DNA of 64,000 nucleotides from JAAZGD01 sp034003765. GTDB lineage: Bacteria > Bacillota > Clostridia > Peptostreptococcales > Anaerovoracaceae. The stretch lies in contig JAVEXZ010000003.1 in the NCBI GenBank assembly GCA_034003765.1, forward strand, positions 1-64,000, given 5' to 3'. How positions within the stretch are numbered: position 1 is the stretch's first letter; every line of letters begins with the position of its first letter. The position numbers and the translations under genes are program-made. A model generated the notes under the pieces. The model ran no database searches. It was not told the origin of the DNA and saw nothing but the letters and a program-made list of their open reading frames with translations. Positions 17,646 through 25,105 of the stretch are shown here, one piece after another.

Positions 17646-18641
17646 ATGAACAAAGAGCATACGAATAATCATAAAGTAAGGGTCCCTGGGGAACTTTATC
17701 TCCTAACAACATCTATTATATGGGGTGCGGCTTTTGTTGTACAAAAGGTTGCTATGGATATTTTAGAACCTTTCACTTTTACTGCGGTAAGATACTTTTT
17801 GGGAGGGCTCTTATTAATACCAGTTATTATCCTATTCCAAAGAATGAACGATAGGAAAGACAAGAAACCCAATAGTGCCAAAAGAGAGGAGTATAGTAAA
17901 AAGACACTAGTTATTGGTGGAATAATATGTGGTGGTATACTCTGTATAGCTGGTAATTTTCAGCAGTTTGGTTTGGTAACTAGCGCTGCAGGAAAAACTG
18001 GTTTTATAACCACCCTATACATAATAATTGTTCCAGTATTTGGTCTCCTTGTTTTTAGAAAAAAGGTTCCTTGGCTTGTATGGGTAGGAGTTGTATTAGG
18101 AGTGTTTGGCCTCTATTTCCTTTCTATTAAAGCCGGGGATTTCAGCATGGAACGTGGGGATCTCCTAGTTTTTATTGGAGCTTTTTTCTGGGCCGCTCAT
18201 ATATTGGCAGTTGATTTTTTGGCACCCAAGGTAGATGCTGTTAAATTGTCCTGTCTCCAGTTCATTTGGGCAGGGGTTTTCTCTTCCATATTCATGTTTA
18301 TAAAGGAAACACCAAATATCATGGAAATCCTTTCATGTTGGTTCCCAGTTCTCTTTACTTCGGTATTCGTTGTAGGAGTTGCCTTCACATTTCAAATCAT
18401 AGGTCAAAAAACAACAGATCCCACTGTTACTTCCCTTATACTGAGCTTGGAGGCAGTTTTTGGTGTTTTGGCTGGAATGTTCTTCTTAAGTGAAAGAATG
18501 ACGGGGAGGGAACTTTTAGGCTGTGCTCTTATGTTTACTGCTGTTATCCTGACTCAATTACCAGATAAAAAGGAAAGAGAGAGGAAGAGATTAGCTAAAT
18601 TGGAACAGATTAACTTGGAGGAAACCACCGATGACCAATAG
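17646..18641 (+). CDS. EamA/DMT-superfamily transporter
   Basis: 331 residues with ten hydrophobic segments in two homologous halves, the drug/metabolite transporter layout; the first helix has the characteristic SIIWGAAFVVQK. The protein ends in a charged cytoplasmic tail. Two bases after gltX and overlapping the next gene by 11 bases. Substrate unknown; amino acids or metabolites are common for this family. Confidence 0.85.
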   Translation: MNKEHTNNHKVRVPGELYLLTTSIIWGAAFVVQKVAMDILEPFTFTAVRYFLGGLLLIPVIILFQRMNDRKDKKPNSAKREEYSKKTLVIGGIICGGILCIAGNFQQFGLVTSAAGKTGFITTLYIIIVPVFGLLVFRKKVPWLVWVGVVLGVFGLYFLSIKAGDFSMERGDLLVFIGAFFWAAHILAVDFLAPKVDAVKLSCLQFIWAGVFSSIFMFIKETPNIMEILSCWFPVLFTSVFVVGVAFTFQIIGQKTTDPTVTSLILSLEAVFGVLAGMFFLSERMTGRELLGCALMFTAVILTQLPDKKERERKRLAKLEQINLEETTDDQ

Positions 18642-18897
18642 TTTAAACAGCCAAAGAGAGACAAAGAAAAGAATGAGTAGGTCCTCAACCCGAGAACGGC
18701 TGTCAAAAATGAATAATCCAGAATACTTTGCCAGAACTTTTTTGATTGCGGGACTTGTACTTATTATTGGTAGTAGCTCTTTCTTAAACAGAGAAGAGAT
18801 CCCAAAGGTCCTAACTACTATTGGGTTGGTCTTAGGAGTAGTTATGAATATCCTAGCTGGACTAATATATTATTCACTTTCCAAAAGCAAAGAATGA
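18631..18897 (+). CDS. Small two-helix membrane protein
   Basis: 88 residues. A basic, polar first 30 residues (many Arg/Lys/Ser), then two hydrophobic helices around 35-50 and 65-82. The ATG overlaps the transporter stop (GAGGAAACC upstream), so translation is likely coupled. I recognise no family; it may be an accessory of the transporter. Confidence 0.6.
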   Translation: MTNSLNSQRETKKRMSRSSTRERLSKMNNPEYFARTFLIAGLVLIIGSSSFLNREEIPKVLTTIGLVLGVVMNILAGLIYYSLSKSKE

Positions 18898-18983
18898 GAG
18901 ATAAATCCCTAGAATAAATAGAAATGAAAGGAAAGGGCTCTTAGGAACAGAAAAATAAAAATGGAAGAGCCCAGTAAAACGCA

Positions 18984-19032
18984 ATAAAAAAACGCCCTAA
19001 AAATCTCGTAACACAAAATTTCGAAAGGCGTT
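18984..19032 (-). terminator. Terminator of tRNA-Glu
   Basis: Read on the minus strand: AACGCC, a ~30-base loop, GGCGTT and then a T-rich run, right after the 3' end of tRNA-Glu. A separate inverted repeat (GGGCTCTT / AAGAGCCC, 18935-18972) with a 22-base loop lies between it and the plus-strand gene end. Confidence 0.6.
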
Positions 19033-19038
19033 AAAGCT

Positions 19039-19113
19039 TGGTATCGCCTAGGGGAGTCGAACCCCTGAGTCCGCCGTGAGAGGGCGGTGTCTTGACCACT
19101 TGACCAAGGCGAC
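19039..19113 (-). tRNA. tRNA-Glu(CTC)
   Basis: Cloverleaf with acceptor GTCGCCT/AGGCGAT, anticodon loop CTCTCAC (anticodon CTC), T-arm GGTTCGA and encoded CCA. The 1-72 pair is G-T. It stands alone on the minus strand between plus-strand genes. Confidence 0.93.
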
Positions 19114-19193
19114 ATATTATTATAAACACAATTATTATTATAATGGGCAAGAAGGATTTTGTCTACTATTAAATATAAGAGCAAGGAGAAAAG

Positions 19194-20678
19194 ATGATTC
19201 TATATAGGAGTACAAGAGGAAGTGAAAATACTAAAACGGGAGCTCAGGCAATCATTGGTGGAATTGCTGAGGACAAAGGACTTTATGTTCCAGAATATAT
19301 ACCCAAGCTTCCCTTTACCCTTGAAGAAGGGTTAACTAAATCGTATAAAGAAATTGCTCAAGATATTTTACATGCTTTTTTCCCGGATTATACTAGGGAT
19401 GAAATCCAACATTGTGTAGATGGGGCTTATGATGAAAAGTTTGAAGCTAGAGAGATTGTTCCTTTAGCTGCTGCTGCAGGTGGATATTTTCTTGAGCTTT
19501 ATCATGGAAAAACTGCGGCATTTAAGGATATTGCCTTATCCATCTTGCCTTATTTATTAACTACTGCAATGAAAAAAGAAGGGGAAAAACGAAAAATTTG
19601 TATCTTAGTTGCAACCTCTGGAGATACTGGAAAAGCTGCCTTAGAAGGCTTTGCAGATGTTCCTGGCACGGACATAGTAGTATTTTACCCCAACCAAGGG
19701 GTTAGCCTCGTGCAAGAAAGGCAGATGCTTACACAAGAAGGAAAGAATACCCATGTATTTTCTATTCGGGGTAATTTTGACGATGCTCAAACTGGTGTGA
19801 AAAAAATATTCAATGATGGAGATTTCGCTAAAGATCTAGAAAACATCAATGTTAAATTGAGTTCCGCCAATTCTATTAACATTGGACGTTTGGTGCCTCA
19901 AGTGGCTTATTATGTTTATGGTTATTTGAAGCTGGTTTCTCGAGGAGTTATAAAGGCAGGGGACGAGATTAATGTGGTTGTTCCCACAGGAAACTTTGGC
20001 AATATATTAGCTGCCTACTATGCTAGCAAAATGGGGATACCTGTTAATAAATTTATTTGTGCATCCAATGAAAATAGGGTTCTAACGGATTTCATTCAGA
20101 CTGGTAACTACGACATCCGCAGAGAATTTTATCTTACCAATTCACCCTCAATGGATATTTTAATATCAAGCAATCTCGAACGTCTTCTTTTCCATTTGGC
20201 CCAAGCTGATGGCAAGTCAATAAAAGCACTTATGAAGTCTTTGGAACAAGAAAAGCATTATAGCCTACCCAAAGCTATTAGGGAGGGATTAAAAGACTTC
20301 TATGGTGGATTCTGCACCATAGAAGAGACCAATGAAACAATAGGCAGGGTCTATAATGATGAACAGTACTTAATGGATACTCATACCGCCGTAGCTTACA
20401 AGGTTTATGAAGACTACAAAAAGGAAACAGGAGATGCTAGACCAACCCTAATAGCATCAACGGCATCGCCCTACAAATTTGCAGATAGCGTGGCCAAAGC
20501 TATTGGGCTTAAAGATGAGGAAGATGAATTCTCCTATATTGATAGTGTTAGAGAAGTTACTGGCATGGCTGTTCCCAAAGGTCTACAAGGACTGAAGGAT
20601 AAAGAGATTCTTCACGATAAAGTTTTAGACATAGAAGAAATGAAAACCTCAGTAAAAGATGTGCTTTTGCCAAAATAG
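19194..20678 (+). CDS. thrC: Threonine synthase
   Basis: 494 residues. Converts O-phosphohomoserine to threonine with PLP. N-terminal YRSTRG, the PLP lysine in HGKTAAFKDIA, the SGDTGKAALEG phosphate loop and the PTGNFGNILAAY motif are all present. The length fits the long bacterial/yeast-type ThrC. AAGGAG precedes the ATG. Single-gene unit: no other threonine gene nearby. Confidence 0.94.
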   Translation: MILYRSTRGSENTKTGAQAIIGGIAEDKGLYVPEYIPKLPFTLEEGLTKSYKEIAQDILHAFFPDYTRDEIQHCVDGAYDEKFEAREIVPLAAAAGGYFLELYHGKTAAFKDIALSILPYLLTTAMKKEGEKRKICILVATSGDTGKAALEGFADVPGTDIVVFYPNQGVSLVQERQMLTQEGKNTHVFSIRGNFDDAQTGVKKIFNDGDFAKDLENINVKLSSANSINIGRLVPQVAYYVYGYLKLVSRGVIKAGDEINVVVPTGNFGNILAAYYASKMGIPVNKFICASNENRVLTDFIQTGNYDIRREFYLTNSPSMDILISSNLERLLFHLAQADGKSIKALMKSLEQEKHYSLPKAIREGLKDFYGGFCTIEETNETIGRVYNDEQYLMDTHTAVAYKVYEDYKKETGDARPTLIASTASPYKFADSVAKAIGLKDEEDEFSYIDSVREVTGMAVPKGLQGLKDKEILHDKVLDIEEMKTSVKDVLLPK

Positions 20679-20777
20679 AATTAAAGACCAAAAAATGATT
20701 AAGGCTCAAAAGTATTATATTGTTTTGATATAATATAAATTGACAAAAAGCGATAATGGTCGATAAATATTGAGAAA

Positions 20778-20866
20778 GGTTGGCCACTAAAGATTGAGAA
20801 AGAACCATAAAGGTTGGCTACTAAAGATTGAGAAAGAACCATAAAGATTGGCCACTAAAGATTGTT
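20778..20866. repeat. 34-bp tandem repeat
   Basis: About 2.6 copies of a 34-bp unit (core TTGGCCACTAAAGATTGAGA) starting at 20780, 20814 and 20848. It lies in the 309-base gap between thrC and tRNA-Ser; the rest of the gap is AT-rich with no recognisable gene. Confidence 0.75.
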
Positions 20867-20987
20867 AGAAACATGGAGTAAAGATTAATATTTCAATTGC
20901 AATTAGTATTGCTATTAACATTGTAAATATTTTATACAATAAGCTCTTGTAATGATAGGGTCTTTATGGTAAATTAAACCTTGTTGT

Positions 20988-21075
20988 GGAGGATTGACCG
21001 AGTGGCTAAGGAGCCTGATTGGAAATCAGGTAAGGTGTTAAAGCCCCGCGGGTTCGAGTCCCGTGTCCTCCGCCA
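20988..21075 (+). tRNA. tRNA-Ser(GGA)
   Basis: Class II tRNA with a long variable arm. Acceptor GGAGGAT/GTCCTCC, anticodon stem CCTGA/TCAGG with loop TTGGAAA (anticodon GGA), encoded CCA. Followed by its own terminator. Confidence 0.95.
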
Positions 21076-21084
21076 AGCCAACTA

Positions 21085-21133
21085 AAAGGAGCGGATCCTG
21101 GTATATTATAATACTGGAACCTGCTCTTTTTTG
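21085..21133 (+). terminator. Terminator of tRNA-Ser
   Basis: Long imperfect hairpin (AAGGAGCGGATCC... / ...GGAACCTGCTC) followed by six T, ten bases after the tRNA 3' end. Confidence 0.8.
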
Positions 21134-21176
21134 TTTGAATAATATAAATTACAAGAGAGCCGAGATAAGAATTAAC

Positions 21177-21425
21177 TCATAAATTCTTATCTTTGATAAT
21201 TGGAACAATCACCCGAGTGATATTGTCAGCATCTTCAAGCCCCACTCCTCCATTAGGCGAGATTTCAAGGTAGATCTCCTGGGGATATCCAGAAGGCTAG
21301 TAACCATTTAATTTGATGTACTGGTTCAAAGCATCGTATGCCTTCCAAAGACCGTAATACTCTCCACGATAGTTAATGGTTACGGCTTTTTCCGAGGGAT
21401 ATAAAACTGCTTCAGCTAGCTGCAA
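21177..21425 (-). pseudogene. Remnant of a GyrI-like effector-binding regulator
   Basis: On the minus strand, the last ~80 codons read LQLAEAVLYPSEKAVTINYR, then GEYYGLWKAYDALNQYIKLN, a TAG (21297-21299), and PSGYPQEIYLEI, ending at TGA 21177. The pattern Y.GEY..L..AY.AL..YI..NGY...G.P.EIYL is the C-terminal signature of GyrI/AraC-type effector-binding domains, often the ligand part of MerR or AraC regulators. An internal stop, an upstream TGA (21426-21428) and loss of the N-terminal part show decay. The surrounding 21134-21809 holds no intact gene. Confidence 0.72.
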
Positions 21426-21543
21426 TCATCCAGCGCTTTATTGAATAAGCTATAAAGTAAAAATCTGCCAGAAATCCAGTTTTCCCTGAAGTAGAGGTGC
21501 TATCAAAGACAAATATACATATAGAATGATGCTCACAAATTAA

Positions 21544-21593
21544 AAAACCACCCATTGAAAGACTGACTTCTGATCATAGGTGGTTTTGTTTTT
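21544..21593 (+). terminator. Terminator-like hairpin in a decayed region
   Basis: AAAACCACC / GGTGGTTTT stem with a 26-base loop and a T-rich tail. No intact gene precedes it; it may be left from a lost gene. Confidence 0.45.
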
Positions 21594-21809
21594 GCTAAAG
21601 TTTATATGCAAAATGCCGCATATAGCGGAACACAAAGAATTCTATTACCCGTCACACGAAGTTCATTGCAGGGATAAAAAATTGAAGCAAGCAATATTTG
21701 TATAATTGGCATTTAAGTCAATAAAAATTATAAAAAAGTAGAATAAAAGTGAGTTAGTGATAAAATAATCGAAGCAAAGCTCCAGCATCTGTGTCATGGA
21801 ATTATTAAA

Positions 21810-22151
21810 TTATCCTAGTTTATTTTTAATGTCTCGATTTAGGGCCCTGCGCCAATCTTCGGTGTATGTCTTGGCGTTTGTAAGAAGTTCATCACAAAAA
21901 GCTGCAACATCTTCCCCAGTGACTTCAAGCACATGCCTTCCATTTGCCACGCTTTCTTCAAAGAGCCCAAGCAGGTCTTCAAATATTTCAATCATGTCCA
22001 TCCCAGAACTATGGCCAGAAGCCTGGCTCCACATATAATGTTGAATTTTGTGATATACGAAATAGTATTCTTCTGGTAGCGATTTTGCCCGTGCTTCCAT
22101 AAGCCTCCAAGCTTTTTTGTCACCAACGATTTTTTTGATTATATTACTCAT
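21810..22151 (-). CDS. DUF1048-like partner of PadR
   Basis: 113 residues, helical and soluble. Genes of the DUF1048 family typically follow a padR gene, as here: the start overlaps the padR stop by 8 bases and GGAGG lies just upstream. The pattern (MSNIIKKIVGDKKAWR at the start, EYYFVYHKIQHYMW in the middle) fits the family as I recall it. The biochemical role is unknown; it may modulate the repressor or respond to the same signal. Confidence 0.72.
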   Translation of the reverse strand: MSNIIKKIVGDKKAWRLMEARAKSLPEEYYFVYHKIQHYMWSQASGHSSGMDMIEIFEDLLGLFEESVANGRHVLEVTGEDVAAFCDELLTNAKTYTEDWRRALNRDIKNKLG

Positions 22152-22482
22152 GGTTTCCCTCCTTTAATTCACCGAGCCTTGATGAGATAAAATCCCATTT
22201 GGTCCAAAATTGGGCCAGCTCCTTCCGACCCGCTTCATTTAGCTTGAAGATTTTTCTAGCTGGTCCAATTTCGGATGTTCGCTTCTCAATATCCACTAAT
22301 TTATTTTTTTCTAGCCTTAGCAGGATAGTATAGATCGTCCCATCAACAAGGTCTGCAAATCCCAGTTTATTCAGACGTCGGGTTATATCGTAACCATAGG
22401 TCTCGCCACGGCTAATTATTTCTAGGACGCATCCTTCAAGCACTCCCTTTAGCATTTCAGTTAAGTTTTCCAGTTCAATCAC
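22144..22482 (-). CDS. PadR family transcriptional repressor
   Basis: 112 residues. Winged helix of the PadR group: VLEIISRGETYGYDITRRL, then DGTIYTILLRLEKNKLV and a C-terminal dimerisation helix. PadR proteins repress exporters or stress genes and usually themselves. A perfect 15-bp inverted repeat overlaps its own promoter. No transporter gene adjoins, so the regulated pair here is padR plus the DUF1048-like gene. Confidence 0.9.
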   Translation of the reverse strand: MIELENLTEMLKGVLEGCVLEIISRGETYGYDITRRLNKLGFADLVDGTIYTILLRLEKNKLVDIEKRTSEIGPARKIFKLNEAGRKELAQFWTKWDFISSRLGELKEGNHE

Positions 22483-22503
22483 CTCCCAAATTAGTTTGTT
22501 GGG

Positions 22504-22559
22504 CTAGTAAGTAGTACTTAATACTAGTAAATAGTACTACTTACTAGTATTGGTGTCAA
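22504..22559 (-). promoter_or_regulatory. padR promoter with overlapping operator
   Basis: Minus-strand -35 TTGACA (22554-22559) and -10 TACTAT (22531-22536) with 17-bp spacing. A perfect inverted repeat, CTAGTAAGTAGTACT at 22504-22518 and AGTACTACTTACTAG at 22533-22547, covers the -10 and start region. The arrangement predicts autorepression by PadR. Confidence 0.8.
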
Positions 22560-22680
22560 CCCCCTTTGTAAATAGGCTAAAAAGTTCCTATAAAAATAAG
22601 CAACGAATGGTCTTCAGGGGATAGATAAAGATTATAACTATTGAATAATCAAACACTAAATATTTTACTAACGTAATCAG

Positions 22681-22725
22681 AATATACTGAAAATTATTGA
22701 AAGACAGAGAGGCCAGTGGTAAAAT
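22681..22725 (+). promoter_or_regulatory. Promoter with putative CodY box for the lipoprotein gene
   Basis: AATATACTGAAAATT (22681-22695) matches 13 of 15 positions of the CodY consensus AATTTTCWGAAAATT. It abuts TTGAAA (22697-22702), which is 17 bp from an extended -10 TGG-TAAAAT (22720-22725). CodY binding here would block the promoter when branched-chain amino acids and GTP are plentiful. codY itself lies at 53893. Confidence 0.55.
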
Positions 22726-22793
22726 AAATATGAGCAACTATTAAAGTCATTATAGGATAGTAGACGATTACGAAAACGTTTAATTATGTGCCA

Positions 22794-22818
22794 TTGGGCA
22801 GGCGACTTGCTTGCCCAA
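22794..22818 (+). promoter_or_regulatory. Hairpin in the lipoprotein mRNA leader
   Basis: A 10-bp stem (TTGGGCAGGC / GCTTGCCCAA, one G-T pair) with a 5-base loop, ending ten bases before the ATG. There is no T run, so it is not a terminator. It could influence translation initiation or mRNA stability. Confidence 0.5.
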
Positions 22819-22828
22819 ATTTACAATA

Positions 22829-23296
22829 ATGAGGAGATCAACTATTAAAAAAACTATTACAGCAATAATTATTTTACTTCTAAGTGTAACCATCTTTGCT
22901 GCCTGTAATAAAGAAGGCGATGGCGTCCTTACAACAGAGGTTCTATGGACAAATAATAATATCGGTGGAGTACAAAATGGGCCAGAAAATGATACGGTAG
23001 TTGTTTTGGAGGAAGATTGCTTGGTTACTACTTTAACTAATTACCACTACTTTAATGATGGTGCAAAACCTGGGACAATAACTCTTGTTGGGGAGGATGG
23101 GACGAAATATGGCCCTTGGCAAGCAAGTGGAAGAGAAGGTCAAGGCGGTGTGAAAGATGCCTATTGGGACACTTCGCCAAACCAAGAATTAAAGGCAGGT
23201 AAGTATCTGGTGATTGATAGCGACCATGGAACTTGGTCAAAAAATGAGGAATCTGGAAATGCAGGTTTTACGGAAGTAATAGGAGTTAGAAAATAA
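22829..23296 (+). CDS. Secreted lipoprotein with IDSD/W-type domain
   Basis: 155 residues. A basic N terminus, a hydrophobic stretch and a lipobox-like FAAC, so probably a lipid-anchored surface protein. The mature part has YGPWQASG, AYWDTSPN, LKAGKYLVIDSD and HGTWSKN near the end, a pattern I recall from a beta-rich domain of unknown function in many secreted proteins. The start is uncertain: ATG 22829 has no good site before it, whereas GAGGAG (22831-22836) is ideally spaced from an in-frame ATT at 22844, which would give a classical Met-Lys-Lys signal peptide. Confidence 0.65.
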   Translation: MRRSTIKKTITAIIILLLSVTIFAACNKEGDGVLTTEVLWTNNNIGGVQNGPENDTVVVLEEDCLVTTLTNYHYFNDGAKPGTITLVGEDGTKYGPWQASGREGQGGVKDAYWDTSPNQELKAGKYLVIDSDHGTWSKNEESGNAGFTEVIGVRK

Positions 23297-23297
23297 A

Positions 23298-23333
23298 AGC
23301 CAAGGGATATATAAGAGCGAAGGGATATATAAG
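23298..23333. repeat. 18-bp direct repeat after the lipoprotein gene
   Basis: Two adjacent copies of an 18-bp unit differing at one base (AGCCAAGGGATATATAAG and AGCGAAGGGATATATAAG), starting one base after the stop codon. A further AGCGAAG follows at about 23341. Confidence 0.7.
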
Positions 23334-23393
23334 AACTAAAAGCGAAGCCCTTAGAATTAGAAAAGCAGATAAATACACAAAAACATTTTAGTG

Positions 23394-23444
23394 AAAATAC
23401 CACCTGTTCATAAAGGAATCTCTGCCAATTGGTGGTATTTTTTA
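23394..23444 (+). terminator. Terminator of the lipoprotein gene
   Basis: AAAATACCACC / GGTGGTATTTT stem with a 26-base loop, then a T run. About 100 bases after the stop, beyond the 18-bp repeat. Confidence 0.75.
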
Positions 23445-23565
23445 TTCTTCGAGGTTGGTTGCTGTTTCTATATTATATAAACTAATTTATCGGCAATTGA
23501 AAATAGAAAGTTTGCTTAGAGATCATGGTTAGAAAAATATTGAATAACTTGCATTTTCTAATAAT

Positions 23566-23595
23566 TTGCCAAACCAGTGGAGTAGGTGATATAAT
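23566..23595 (+). promoter_or_regulatory. Promoter of the DEAD-box helicase gene
   Basis: TTGCCA and a perfect TATAAT with 18-bp spacing, about 120 bases before the start codon, leaving an unusually long leader. Between the lipoprotein terminator and this promoter (23445-23565) I see nothing recognisable. Confidence 0.65.
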
Positions 23596-23601
23596 AAACA
23601 G

Positions 23602-23630
23602 CGCTTCATTTTGAGGCGGGTTTTTATTTT
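23602..23630 (+). promoter_or_regulatory. Terminator-like hairpin at the helicase mRNA 5' end
   Basis: CGCTTC / GAGGCG stem (23602-23607 and 23613-23618) followed by GG and TTTTTATTTT. It begins at the expected transcription start, so it may be a 5' stabilising stem or an attenuator. Confidence 0.45.
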
Positions 23631-23716
23631 GAAAAACACAAATCTAAAAATAAAAATATAATTCAAGCAAGACTATAGTTTTCATAGAAATAACAGAAGA
23701 CAGAAGGAGATGTAAA

Positions 23717-24931
23717 TTGTCATTAAACGACTTAAAAATTATTGCCCCAATATTAAAGGCCTTAAAAGCTCAAGGCTACAAAGACGCTACACCTGTACAG
23801 TGTGGAGCTATTCCACCACTTTTAGAAGGGTCAGATCTACTAGGATGTGCACAAACGGGAACGGGTAAGACTGCAGCATTTGCTATACCAATATTGCAAC
23901 AGCTTGCCATGACCCAAGGTTCGCAAAGGGGACAAAAGGTAATAAGAGCTTTGGTAATTGCCCCTACCAGGGAGCTAGCCCTTCAAATAGGAGATTCATT
24001 TAAATCATATGGGTCCAACCTACAGCAGCGAACCGCAGTTATTTTTGGCGGTGTTTCTCAAGTCCCTCAAGAGAGGGCATTGAAAAAAGGAATTGACATA
24101 TTAGTAGCAACTCCAGGGAGATTACTTGATTTAATCAATCAAGGTTTTATTGATTTGAGCAAAATCGAGCACTTTGTTCTTGATGAGGCTGACCAAATGT
24201 TAGAAAGAGGCATGCTGATAGATGTAAAGAAGATCATTAAGTTCTTACCAGAAAAAAGACAGACCATGTTTTTTTCAGCTACAATGCCGGAGGAAGTTGC
24301 CAATCTGGCATACACTATATTAAAAAACCCAGTAAAAATAGAGATAAAGCCTGCCTTTACTCCCATTGATATAATTGAGCAAAAGGTGTATTTTGTTGAT
24401 AACAAAAACAAAATAAAATTGTTGTCCATGATATTAAAAGAACAAGAGTATGATTCGGTTTTGGTTTTTTCAAGAACCAAACACGGAGCTGACAAAATTG
24501 TCAAAGATTTGAACAAGAGAGGTTTTTCGGCGGCGGCTATTCACGGCAACAAATCTCAGACCAATCGCCAGATTGCCTTAAGCGATTTCAAAAAGAGAAA
24601 AACCAGAATTCTCGTTGCAACAGATATTGCGGCAAGGGGCCTTGATATTCAAGAGCTATCTCATGTTATCAATTATAACTTGCCAGAAGTTCCAGAGACC
24701 TATATTCACCGAATTGGGAGAACTGGTAGAGCTGGCTTGGGAGGCAAGGCCTTATCATTTTGTGATTACGGAGAGATCCCTATGCTTCAAGCAATAGAGA
24801 GGCTCATTAAGAAGCAATTACCTGAGGAGAAGGAACATCCATTCCCACTTATGGACACGACTATAATACCTAAGGTTAAGCCTATGCCTAGACCAAAAAG
24901 GCCATTGGCAAGGGGTCCACGGAAGTACTAA
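23717..24931 (+). CDS. DEAD-box RNA helicase
   Basis: 404 residues, RhlE/CshA-like core with a short basic tail. Q motif (GYKDATPVQ), Walker A AQTGTGKT, PTRELALQI, DEAD in VLDEADQML, SAT in FFSATMP, VFSRTKHGA, and HRIGRTGRAG. Unwinds RNA in ribosome assembly, mRNA decay or cold adaptation. The start is TTG 23717, chosen by AAGGAGAT eight bases upstream. Single gene with a long leader; a hairpin follows it. Confidence 0.93.
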   Translation: MSLNDLKIIAPILKALKAQGYKDATPVQCGAIPPLLEGSDLLGCAQTGTGKTAAFAIPILQQLAMTQGSQRGQKVIRALVIAPTRELALQIGDSFKSYGSNLQQRTAVIFGGVSQVPQERALKKGIDILVATPGRLLDLINQGFIDLSKIEHFVLDEADQMLERGMLIDVKKIIKFLPEKRQTMFFSATMPEEVANLAYTILKNPVKIEIKPAFTPIDIIEQKVYFVDNKNKIKLLSMILKEQEYDSVLVFSRTKHGADKIVKDLNKRGFSAAAIHGNKSQTNRQIALSDFKKRKTRILVATDIAARGLDIQELSHVINYNLPEVPETYIHRIGRTGRAGLGGKALSFCDYGEIPMLQAIERLIKKQLPEEKEHPFPLMDTTIIPKVKPMPRPKRPLARGPRKY

Positions 24932-24975
24932 TGGGAATAACCTAGCTTAAAAATGGGGATAGGCTAAATTAAAAA
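24931..24975. repeat. 22-bp degenerate repeat after the helicase gene
   Basis: Two adjacent units, ATGGGAATAACCTAGCTTAA and ATGGGGATAGGCTAAATTAA (each followed by AA), starting on the last base of the stop codon. Confidence 0.5.
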
Positions 24976-24987
24976 GAGATTGAATAA

Positions 24988-25027
24988 AAATCCGAGGATG
25001 ATACAATATATTAGCTCGGATTTATTG
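24988..25027 (+). terminator. Terminator-like hairpin after the helicase gene
   Basis: AAATCCGAG / CTCGGATTT stem with an 18-base loop and a short T-rich tail. It lies between the helicase and the GGDEF gene. Confidence 0.5.
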
Positions 25028-25105
25028 TAAGAGTTCTACTTTTCATGAGTTTCCCAGAGTTGGAATACAGTTAAGTAATACCATATTTAGAAGGAGATTT
25101 TGCCA

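Noticed and set aside
21604..21710. Short plus-strand frame beginning MPHIAEHKEFYYPSHEV in the decayed region
   Set aside because: About 30 codons, no ribosome binding site and no recognisable similarity.
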